In this document: piece by piece, positions 57,392 to 64,000 of the stretch
Layout: each line of letters opens with the position of its first letter
How positions within the stretch are numbered: position 1 is the stretch's first letter
Assembly (NCBI RefSeq): GCF_009789535.1
Contig: NZ_WSUT01000005.1
Coordinates: 2,742,001 to 2,806,000, forward strand
Origin: Sphingomonas carotinifaciens
GTDB taxonomy: Bacteria; Pseudomonadota; Alphaproteobacteria; Sphingomonadales; Sphingomonadaceae
Direction: 5' to 3'
Length of the DNA stretch: 64,000 bases
The notes under the pieces: model-generated
Databases searched by the model: none
Seen by the model: the letters and a program-made list of their open reading frames with translations, nothing else
Told to the model about the DNA's origin: nothing
Position numbers and translations under genes: made by a program

Positions 57392-58479
57392 GCCGCCGCC
57401 CGCTCGATCGCGCCGATCGCTGCCCGAAAATCGCGCGGCAATCCGATCGGCCCCAGCGCGTGGCGCGCCGCCTCGGGCGGGATCGCCACGATCGTATCCA
57501 GGTGATCGGCCAGCGCCTCGATATCGCGCCGTGCATCCGCCTCCGACAAAGACAGCGCGATCTGCGCGATCGTCGGCCGGTCCAGGTCCAGCGCGCGTGC
57601 CGCCAGCCACAGCCGGTCGCCCTCCGGCTCCAATACCATCGCGCGCGCTTCCTCGATCTCGATGTTCAGCGCATGCGCCAGCAGCGCCATGAACAACGCC
57701 AGCCGCCGGTCGCCCAGCGCCTCGATCAACAGGTCGGGCAACTCGTCCGGCCGCGCGTCGATCGCCACCGCCAGCCGCAGCGCCGCCGCCTCCGGCCGCT
57801 CGCCCTCGTCATGCGCCGCCAGGCTGCGCGCCGCCGCCTCGGCGATCGCCCGGTCGATATCCGGGGCATCGCCCGGCCGCACCGCCGCCGCCACCCACCA
57901 GACCAGCCGGTGGTGCAGTTCGGCGGGCAGGTCGCTGCGCCCGGTCGCCTCGTCCAGCGCGGTGCGCCGGCGGCTCTCCGCCGCCAGCAGCGTCCGCGCG
58001 GCTGCCGCGATCACCCCGTCCGGCGCATCCGCCAGCCGGACCAGCAGGCTGGGCGCATCCGGCCCCGCCACCGCGGTCGGCAGCGAATCGGCCAGCATGT
58101 CCGCACGCACCCGCGCTATCATTTCATCCATCAACGCCGGGTCGCGCAGCAATCCCGCCCGCGTCAACCGTTCGGCGACATCGTCGCGCGCTTCCAGCAG
58201 CGTCTCGGCCAGCGCCGTGGCACCGCGCCCGGCCAGCACCCGTGCGGCGTGACGGCGCAGATCCTGCGCGATCGCACCCACATTGGCCCGCAGGCTGCGG
58301 CCCAGCATCCAGCGCGTGCGATCGTCCAGCCGCGCGGCATCGTCCAGGAACAGGTCGGTCGTCGCGCCCGACAGCCGGGCATCGGCAAGCACCCGCGCCC
58401 GCGACGCCCGCGCGCTCAGCGCGGACGCGTCCCAGGCGTCCGGCCAGGCATCCGGAAAAGGGGCTTTGCCGACCGACAT
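57388..58479 (-). CDS. DUF2336 domain protein
   Basis: A 363-aa helical protein matching DUF2336, a family of HEAT-like, helical proteins common in alphaproteobacteria and often next to signalling genes. It is rich in Ala, Arg, Asp and Leu with no signal or membrane helix. Translationally coupled to the His-less kinase downstream. A near-perfect CtrA site (58505-58519) lies just upstream. Molecular role is unknown. Confidence 0.85.
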   Translation of the reverse strand: MSVGKAPFPDAWPDAWDASALSARASRARVLADARLSGATTDLFLDDAARLDDRTRWMLGRSLRANVGAIAQDLRRHAARVLAGRGATALAETLLEARDDVAERLTRAGLLRDPALMDEMIARVRADMLADSLPTAVAGPDAPSLLVRLADAPDGVIAAAARTLLAAESRRRTALDEATGRSDLPAELHHRLVWWVAAAVRPGDAPDIDRAIAEAAARSLAAHDEGERPEAAALRLAVAIDARPDELPDLLIEALGDRRLALFMALLAHALNIEIEEARAMVLEPEGDRLWLAARALDLDRPTIAQIALSLSEADARRDIEALADHLDTIVAIPPEAARHALGPIGLPRDFRAAIGAIERAAA

Positions 58480-58504
58480 CGGCGATGTGCTACCGTGTCG
58501 AACA

Positions 58505-58519
58505 TTAAAGCGACACTAA
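58505..58519. promoter_or_regulatory. CtrA-like site TTAA-N7-CTAA upstream of DUF2336/pseudokinase genes
   Basis: TTAAAGCGACACTAA has the CtrA spacing with a single mismatch (CTAA for TTAA). It is 26-40 bp upstream of the DUF2336 start, overlapping the last codons of the upstream gene. A position so close to the promoter would suit direct control, though one mismatch makes this tentative. Confidence 0.35.
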
Positions 58520-59697
58520 GCTTGCGTGCGAAGTGTCTCAATTGCGGACGCCAGGCTGGCCACCGCATAGCCACATGCCAGCACCAGCCCGAACACCGGC
58601 AGGCCCAGCAGCGCCGGCAACAACAGCACCGGCAGATACGCCGCGGGCACCGCCCACCAGCGTCGCCGCACCCGCTCCACCACCGCCCGCGTCGCCAGCC
58701 CGCCGCTGACCACCAGCGCGACCGCGAGCAGCAGCGGCACATCGTCGGCGCGCGCCTCGCGCAGCATCCATCCCAGCGCCAGCACCGCCGCCGCCGGGAT
58801 CGCCGCCATCGCCCCGTCCATCAGCCGCGGCTGCCCCGCCTCGTCCCGCAAATCGCTCAGCGTCCGGCCCAGCCCCAGTCCCAGGCATCCGATCAGCGCC
58901 AGCAACAGTCCGGCGACCGGCGCTCCCATCAGGATCGCCGCGCATCCGGCCACCCCCAGCGCCCCGCCCGCACCACCGACCACCACACTGCCCACGCCGC
59001 GTGCCACCAGCCGCGGCAGCGCAATCCGCGCGATCGGCGCCAGCAGCCAGCGATCGAACCCGCTCCGCCGCCCGGATACCAGCGCGGCCAGCACGGCGCG
59101 GCTGCGCTCGTCCAGCATCCGCCCGTCGCGCACCACGCCGTGCCCGGCCCGGATCGCCTCGCCGGGCACCAGCACATGCGTCGCCCGCGCCTGCGCCGCC
59201 ATGCGCAGCAATGTCGATTGCAGGTCGTAATCGCGCGGCAGCGCCGCCACCTCGGCCACCCGCTTGGGATCCAGCCGGGCGACGCCGGCCCAGGCCATCT
59301 GGCCGCCGACCCGCTCCAGCCCGGCCTGCGCATCCACCTCCGGCACCACCAGCAAGGCGTCGCCGCCTTCCTGCGCCAGCGCCGCCACCGTCGCCTCGTT
59401 TGCCACTAGCCCGTCCGCCAGCATCACCAGACGCGACAGCGGGTGCAGCTTCTCCACCGTTTCGGCGGCAGAGCGGACCGCGTCCACCACCACCCCGCGT
59501 TGCCCGATCCGCGCGATCGCACCGAGCAGTTCGGGGGTAAGTCGCGCCACCACCACGATGATCTGCGCGGCGCCCGCCGCCATCAGCAGGCGCGCCTGAT
59601 ATTCGATCAGCGTCACCCCCGCGAACGGCAGGGTCGCGGTCAACCGCCCGGGGCGGTCCTCGGCGTCGTCTATGGCGAAAAGAAGCCCGGCAAGCAT
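58516..59697 (-). CDS. Degenerate nucleotidyltransferase / CDP-alcohol-phosphatidyltransferase-like membrane fusion
   Basis: 393 aa. The first half looks like a sugar-nucleotidyltransferase fold (PFAGVTLIEYQARLLMAAGAAQIIVVV) but lacks the GGxGTR nucleotide-binding loop. The second half has several helices whose first part (GFDRWLLAPIARIALPRLVARGVGS) resembles the entrance of a CDP-alcohol phosphatidyltransferase; the DGxxAR...D...D catalytic motif is not seen. This layout resembles inositol-1-phosphate cytidylyltransferase/phosphotransferase fusions. Catalytic loss in both halves suggests a scaffold or regulatory role. Tentative. Confidence 0.65.
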   Translation of the reverse strand: MLAGLLFAIDDAEDRPGRLTATLPFAGVTLIEYQARLLMAAGAAQIIVVVARLTPELLGAIARIGQRGVVVDAVRSAAETVEKLHPLSRLVMLADGLVANEATVAALAQEGGDALLVVPEVDAQAGLERVGGQMAWAGVARLDPKRVAEVAALPRDYDLQSTLLRMAAQARATHVLVPGEAIRAGHGVVRDGRMLDERSRAVLAALVSGRRSGFDRWLLAPIARIALPRLVARGVGSVVVGGAGGALGVAGCAAILMGAPVAGLLLALIGCLGLGLGRTLSDLRDEAGQPRLMDGAMAAIPAAAVLALGWMLREARADDVPLLLAVALVVSGGLATRAVVERVRRRWWAVPAAYLPVLLLPALLGLPVFGLVLACGYAVASLASAIETLRTQA

Positions 59698-59872
59698 GAT
59701 CGGCTGTTAGGCGGGTCGCGGGCTCACGGCCAGCCCCGTTTCCAACGCCGTCGCACCCGCACCATAGCCGGTCCCGGCGAGCCCCGCGCCGAGCCGGTGC
59801 GGCGAAGCGTGCGCTATCCCCTTCCTGATGCCGACAAACATGATAAACCGGGCCCGTGAACGGGGGCCAGAA

Positions 59873-62155
59873 ATGATCGTAGATTTGCGCGCGGATCAAC
59901 CGCGATCGGCCATGGAGCCCATGGAAGAAGACCTCGCCCCCGAACCGGCATCCGAAAACCACTTCGCCTTTGCCGAGCATCAGGCCGCCGATCCGCTGCC
60001 CGATACGCCGTCGCGCCTGCCGCTGATCCTGGCCGTCGCCGCCACGCTCGCCTGGATCGTCCTCGTCCTCGCACTCGCCGGATCGCAACTGACCCGGCTG
60101 ACCGCGATCGAGGGCGTGCAGTTCGTCGCCGCGCTGGCCAGCGTTCCCATCCTTGTCGCCCTCGTCTGGCTCCTTACCCAGCGCAACAGCCGCGCCGAGG
60201 CGGTCCGCTTCGGCCTCACCGCGCACGGCATGCGGCAGGAGGCCGCCGCGCTCGAACACAGCGTCGCCGCCATCACCCGTTCGCTCGACGCCAACCGCGT
60301 CGAACTCGCCAAGCAGGTGTCCGCGCTCATGGAAATGGGCCACGCCGCCCAACAGCGGCTGGGCGCGGTCAGCAGCGGCTTCGCCGACGAGATCGCCGCG
60401 GCCGATGCGCACGCCCGCAGCCTGTCCGACGCGGCGGCCGCCACCCAGGCCAGCCTCGGCGTCCTTCTCGCCTCCCTCCCCCGCGCCACCACCGACATCG
60501 AAGCCGTCGCCACCCTGCTCGACCGCGCCGCGCACTCCGCCGGCGACCACGCCGCCGCCCTCGACGCGCAACTCGTCGCCCTCGGCCGCCGCGGCGAGGA
60601 TGCCGACATGATCGCCACCGGCGCCGCCCAGCGCCTCGCCGCGCATATCCAGCGCATGGAGGCATCGGGCGACAATGCCGGCGCGCGGCTGGAGTCGGTG
60701 GCGGCCGAGATGTCCGCCACCGTCGACCTGCTGCTCGACCGGACGGCGCATGCGGTGGACGAATCGCGCAAGTCGATCGCCGCGCAGGGCGAGGCGATGC
60801 TGGCGATGGTCTCCACCCACCAATCCGCGCTGGAGATCAGCGCGCGTGACAGCGCCGACGCGCTCGCCGACCGCATCGGCTCGATCGACACGGTGATCGA
60901 GCGCGTCACCGCCCGTCTCGACGCGCACCGGGTCGCGGGCGATGCGATGGTGGATCAGCTGCACGCCGGCATCGATCAGGTCGAAACCCGCATGGCCGCG
61001 CTGCAGGCCCAGGGGATCGAGCGCAACCAGATGCTTGCCGCCTCGATCAGCGCGCTCACCGGCTCGGCCGATGCGATGACCGTCGCGCTGGAGGCGGGCG
61101 ATGCCATGGCGACCCGCACGATCGTCTCGGCCGAACAGTTGCTGGTCGCGCTCGATGCCGCCGCGCGGGAGATTGACGAAACCCTGCCCGAGGCGCTGGC
61201 GCGGCTCGATACCCGCCTGACCGCCAGCAAGCAGGTGGTCAGCGCCGCCAAGCCGGAGCTTCTCGCCCTCGTCACCGCCGCCGAAAGCACGCATGACGCG
61301 ATCGAGGCGATCGCGGGGGTGATCGCCGAACAGCGCCGCACGCTCGACACCCTCTCCGCCACCCTTCTCGACACCCTCTCCGCCGGCCGCGCCAAAGCCG
61401 ACGCACTCGGCCACGTCGTCGACGAGACGATCGAGCGCACCCACCGCTTCGCCGAAGAGGCCGCGCCCCGGCTGGTCGACGCCTTGCTTCGCGTTCGCGA
61501 AACCGCCGTCACCGCCGCGGACGAGGCGCGCGACACGCTCGCCGGCATCGTGCCGCAGGCGGCGGGGCTGCTGGAACAGGCGAGCAGCGAGGCGATGCGC
61601 CGGGCGACGGCCGATACCGTGCAGCGCCAGATCCAGGCCATCGCCGACGCCACCGACCAGGCGGTCGCCGCCGCCACCCGCGCCACCGAACGCGTCGCCG
61701 CACAGGTCCAGTCGATCGCCGAGCAGGCCGCGGTGGTGGAAAGCCATGTCGAGGAAGCACGAAGCGAACGAGAAGCGGCCGACCGCGACACCTTCGCGCG
61801 CCGCGCCTCGCTCCTGATCGAATCGCTCAACTCCGCCGCGATCGACCTGACCAAGATCTACGCGCCCGACGTCACCGACAGTGCTTGGGGCGCCTATCTG
61901 AAGGGCGACCGCGGCGTCTTCACCCGCCGGGCGGTCCGCATTCTCGATGCGGTGCAGGCGCGCGACATCGCACGGCTTTATGACGACGACGCCAAGGTCC
62001 GCGAGCAGATCAACCGCTACATCCACGATTTCGAAGCGATGCTGCGCGGCGTGCTGGCACAGCGCGACGGCTCCCCGCTCGGCGTCACGCTCCTGTCGTC
62101 GGACATGGGCAAGCTCTATGTCGCGCTTGCCCAGGCGATCGAGCGTCTGCGCTGA
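59873..62155 (+). CDS. Membrane-anchored long coiled-coil protein
   Basis: About 760 aa. An N-terminal cytoplasmic tail rich in Glu/Pro is followed by two adjacent helices (LPLILAVAATLAWIVLVLALAG and GVQFVAALASVPILVALVWLL). About 550 residues of Ala/Arg/Asp-rich heptad-type helix follow, ending in a compact conserved domain (LLIESLNSAAIDLTKIYAPDVTDSAWGAYLKGDRGVFTRRAVRIL). Chemoreceptor-like heptads are present, but the signalling tip is absent. Start choice: ATG 59873 has GGGGG upstream; ATG 59828 would add 15 residues. The function is unknown; its plan suggests a structural or signalling role at the envelope. Confidence 0.75.
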   Translation: MIVDLRADQPRSAMEPMEEDLAPEPASENHFAFAEHQAADPLPDTPSRLPLILAVAATLAWIVLVLALAGSQLTRLTAIEGVQFVAALASVPILVALVWLLTQRNSRAEAVRFGLTAHGMRQEAAALEHSVAAITRSLDANRVELAKQVSALMEMGHAAQQRLGAVSSGFADEIAAADAHARSLSDAAAATQASLGVLLASLPRATTDIEAVATLLDRAAHSAGDHAAALDAQLVALGRRGEDADMIATGAAQRLAAHIQRMEASGDNAGARLESVAAEMSATVDLLLDRTAHAVDESRKSIAAQGEAMLAMVSTHQSALEISARDSADALADRIGSIDTVIERVTARLDAHRVAGDAMVDQLHAGIDQVETRMAALQAQGIERNQMLAASISALTGSADAMTVALEAGDAMATRTIVSAEQLLVALDAAAREIDETLPEALARLDTRLTASKQVVSAAKPELLALVTAAESTHDAIEAIAGVIAEQRRTLDTLSATLLDTLSAGRAKADALGHVVDETIERTHRFAEEAAPRLVDALLRVRETAVTAADEARDTLAGIVPQAAGLLEQASSEAMRRATADTVQRQIQAIADATDQAVAAATRATERVAAQVQSIAEQAAVVESHVEEARSEREAADRDTFARRASLLIESLNSAAIDLTKIYAPDVTDSAWGAYLKGDRGVFTRRAVRILDAVQARDIARLYDDDAKVREQINRYIHDFEAMLRGVLAQRDGSPLGVTLLSSDMGKLYVALAQAIERLR

Positions 62156-62178
62156 TCGCCCCCGGCGGAGCAAAACAT

Positions 62179-62207
62179 ATGCTGACGGGTTTGGCCCAGG
62201 TCAGCAT
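62179..62207. other. Inverted repeat in the gap before the AI-2E permease gene
   Basis: ATGCTGAC and GTCAGCAT pair perfectly across a 13-base spacer, in the 141-bp gap between two plus-strand genes. There is no T-run, so it may be an operator or a weak terminator after the coiled-coil gene rather than a classical terminator. Confidence 0.3.
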
Positions 62208-62296
62208 TGCCGGGTGCAAGGCGCCGGCTACGGTCTGATCCCCACAGGGAACACCTCCGGCATCGCCTTTGTCACCATCAGGGGGGTTTGAAGCAT

Positions 62297-63397
62297 ATGT
62301 CCGTCGATCGTGGCCGGGTGGAAAATGGCGGATTGATCCTGTTCATCGCCGGGATCACCCTGGCACTGGCGCTGGTGGTATCCAGCTTTGCCGGCGCGCT
62401 GCTCTGGGCGGCGCTCGCTGCCTTGCTGTTCCAGCCGCTTTTCCAGCGCCTGCTCGCGCGCTGGCCCGATCGTCGCAACATGGCGGCGGCGGTGACGCTG
62501 CTCATCATCACCGTCGCCGTCGTCATCCCCGCGATCGTGATCACCAGCCTCGTGATCGACCAGGCGGCGGGCGTCTATACCCAGATGCGCAGCGGCCGGA
62601 TCAACTTCGCCGCCTATTTCCAGCAGGTGCACGATGCCCTGCCGCTACGGCTCCAGCATCTGCTCGACAATTCCGGCTTCAACAGCTTCGAGCGTGCCCA
62701 AGCCCGCATCTCCGCCGTCATCAGCAACAGCGTCAGCGTGATCGCGTCCCAGGCCCTGTCGATCGGACGCAACGCCGCCGCCTTCCTGCTCGCCTTCGGC
62801 GTCGGCCTCTACGTCACCTATTTCCTGCTGCGCGACGGCGATCGCCTCGGCCCTGCCGTCGTCCGCGCGCTACCCCTCCGTCCCGCCGTGGCGGAGCGCA
62901 TCGCGGACAAGTTCGTCGCGGTGGTCCGCGCCACCATCAAGGGCTCGGGCGTCGTCGCCCTGGTCCAGGGTGCGCTTGGTGCAATCACCTTCTGGATCGT
63001 CGGCATCCCCGCCGCGCTCCTCTGGGGCCTGCTGATGGCGATCGCCGCGCTGCTGCCCGCGATCGGGCCGGCGATCATCTGGGTCCCGATCGCCATCTAT
63101 CTGCTGGCGACCAGCGCGATCTGGCAGGCGGCCGTGGTCATTCTCTCGGGTGTCCTCGTCATCGGCCTTGCCGACAACATCCTGCGCCCCATCCTCGTCG
63201 GCCGCGATACCGGCATTCCCGACTGGCTGGTCCTCGTCACCACGCTGGGTGGGATCGACCTGATCGGCCTCAGCGGCATCGTCGTCGGGCCGCTGGCGGG
63301 CGCGCTGTTCATCACCGCATGGCAGATCCTGACCGAACAGCGCGAGGCACAGGCTACACCTTCGGAACGCCCACCCAGTCCAGCATATCGGCCGTGA
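62297..63397 (+). CDS. AI-2E family transporter
   Basis: A 366-aa AI-2 exporter family (TqsA/PerM-like) membrane protein with about eight helices. Typical regions are LWAALAALLFQPLFQRL, FLLAFGVGLYVTYFLLRDGDRL, the core GSGVVALVQGALGAITFWIVGIPAALLWGLLMAIAALLPAIGP, and ADNILRPILVGRDTGIPDWLVLVTTLGGI. Family members export small molecules or peptides; AI-2 itself is not established for this clade. The 3' end overlaps the convergent DUF1467 gene by 44 bp. Confidence 0.9.
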   Translation: MSVDRGRVENGGLILFIAGITLALALVVSSFAGALLWAALAALLFQPLFQRLLARWPDRRNMAAAVTLLIITVAVVIPAIVITSLVIDQAAGVYTQMRSGRINFAAYFQQVHDALPLRLQHLLDNSGFNSFERAQARISAVISNSVSVIASQALSIGRNAAAFLLAFGVGLYVTYFLLRDGDRLGPAVVRALPLRPAVAERIADKFVAVVRATIKGSGVVALVQGALGAITFWIVGIPAALLWGLLMAIAALLPAIGPAIIWVPIAIYLLATSAIWQAAVVILSGVLVIGLADNILRPILVGRDTGIPDWLVLVTTLGGIDLIGLSGIVVGPLAGALFITAWQILTEQREAQATPSERPPSPAYRP

Positions 63398-63626
63398 TCC
63401 AGCCGAACACATAGTTGGCGTAGAAGGCGACGAACATGGCGGTGGCGACGATCGTCACCCAGACCGCAGCCCGCCCCGGCCGGAATGTGTGCGGCGCGCT
63501 TTCGGCGGTGCCGGGGACATGCTCGCCCCCGGCCTCGTGTGTGGTCCTGACCCCGAAGGGCAGGACCAGGAACACCGCCAGGAACCAGAACAGGACGTAG
63601 ATCGCGAGTGCCGACGTCCAGTGCAT
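63354..63626 (-). CDS. DUF1467 family membrane protein
   Basis: A 90-aa inner-membrane protein with two helices: ALAIYVLFWFLAVFLVLPFGVRT and AAVWVTIVATAMFVAFYANYVFGW. This is the alphaproteobacterial DUF1467 family, often found directly beside ribonuclease J as here (5 bp downstream of it). Convergent with the AI-2E permease gene. Function unknown. Confidence 0.92.
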   Translation of the reverse strand: MHWTSALAIYVLFWFLAVFLVLPFGVRTTHEAGGEHVPGTAESAPHTFRPGRAAVWVTIVATAMFVAFYANYVFGWITADMLDWVGVPKV

Positions 63627-63631
63627 GGTCC

Positions 63632-64000
63632 TTACGCCTCGATCACCAGCACATCGACGATCGGCTTCTTGCCGGTCCAGCGCGTCGCGACACGGCGCAC
63701 GGCCAGCCGCACGTCCTCACGCATCTTCTCCATCGGGCGTCGGCCATTCTCCACCGCCTTGGCTGCGGCTTCGACGGCCTCGGCGATGAACGCGTCGCGC
63801 TCATCCTCCACCGGCACGCCCTGCACCCGCACCTGCGGCCGGCCGAAGGCGCGGCCCTTGGCCGTCGCCACCGCGACCGAAATCTGCCCGTTCAACGCCA
63901 GCTTGCGCCGCTCGTTGATCGTCGAGCCATCGGACGGCAGGATCACGTCCCCGTCCAGCACCAGCCGGCCGATGCTGGCGCGGCCGACCTTCTTGGGGTC
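63632..64000 (-). CDS. rnj: Ribonuclease J, C-terminal part (start beyond window)
   Basis: The final 122 codons of a ribonuclease J. KKVGRASIGRLVLDGDVILP and GSTINERRKLALNGQISVAVA are the end of the beta-CASP/metallo-beta-lactamase core, and the C-terminal domain follows (PMEKMREDVRLAVRRVATRWTGKKPIVDVLVIEA). It is cut by the right window edge, so the catalytic metal site is not visible. In this class RNase J takes part in 5'-to-3' and endonucleolytic mRNA decay. Placement next to DUF1467 supports the call. Confidence 0.9.
   Translation of the reverse strand, partial: DPKKVGRASIGRLVLDGDVILPSDGSTINERRKLALNGQISVAVATAKGRAFGRPQVRVQGVPVEDERDAFIAEAVEAAAKAVENGRRPMEKMREDVRLAVRRVATRWTGKKPIVDVLVIEA

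Noticed and set aside
58538..62173. Long antisense open frame on the minus strand across the coiled-coil gene
   Set aside because: It is Arg/Gly/Asp-rich low-complexity translation of the opposite strand of a high-GC gene, with no start signal or domain; the plus-strand protein has membrane helices and conserved ends.
1..64000. tRNA, rRNA or prophage/integrase genes
   Set aside because: The gaps are too short or lacked cloverleaf-like sequence, and no integrase, transposase or phage gene was seen among the coding regions.

Overview
The window looks like a chromosomal segment of a high-GC alphaproteobacterium of the order Sphingomonadales, most likely Sphingomonas or a close relative. The reasons are the strong G/C third-position bias, a pyruvate dehydrogenase E1 beta carrying its own lipoyl domain, a TonB-dependent receptor of the Xanthomonas/Caulobacter type, a DUF1467 gene beside ribonuclease J, and TTAA-N7-TTAA (CtrA-type) sites. 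No rRNA, tRNA, CRISPR array, prophage or insertion sequence was found. Genes are tightly packed: many pairs share ATGA or GTGA start/stop overlaps, and no gap exceeds about 265 bases.

Layout. 1-1743 (minus): N-terminal part of a large repeat adhesin with 258-bp Ig-like repeats, cut by the window edge, with a CtrA-type site upstream. 2007-12559 (minus): a MoxR / DUF58 / BatA-like / DUF4175 / DUF4159 cluster preceded by an exported-looking TldD-TldE pair. 12677-13570 (plus): an EamA-type permease. 13572-31475: a uronate (pectin-type) utilization locus. It holds a TonB receptor, a cupin, a carboxylesterase, KDG kinase, KduD, KduI, UxaC, a LacI regulator, a hydratase-like FAH-superfamily protein, an MFS permease, a very large secreted LamG protein and a DUF885 protein. 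At least five near-identical 14-bp sites with an ACCGGT core lie in its promoter gaps and probably make it one regulon. 31509-35397: a soluble chemoreceptor-like protein, trmFO carrying an internal palindromic element, an EF-hand protein and a squalene/phytoene-synthase-like protein. 35469-38565: a Tad-type surface operon (vWA protein plus two TadE-like proteins), closed by a strong hairpin. 38607-55565: mostly core metabolism (pdhB, pdhA, MFS, cysK, cell-wall hydrolase, acyl-CoA dehydrogenase with a MerR regulator, hisI, purF, SDR, comEC, gltX, gltA). 55689-62155: a lineage-type block with a histidine-kinase-like protein lacking the phospho-acceptor histidine, a DUF2336 protein, a degenerate nucleotidyltransferase/membrane fusion and a membrane-anchored coiled-coil protein. 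62297-64000: an AI-2E family permease, DUF1467 and the C-terminus of ribonuclease J.

How it fits together. In the uronate locus the TonB receptor would import oligosaccharide fragments and the MFS permease would carry monomers across the inner membrane. KduI and KduD convert unsaturated-uronate products to 2-keto-3-deoxygluconate, KDG kinase phosphorylates it, and UxaC feeds in hexuronates. Polysaccharide lyases, UxaA/UxaB and KDPG aldolase are not recognisable here, so the pathway must be completed elsewhere, unless the 1254-aa LamG protein is the missing depolymerase. The most unusual items are that LamG protein, the palindromic element inside trmFO, the His-less kinase with its CtrA-like upstream site, and the degenerate nucleotidyltransferase fusion.
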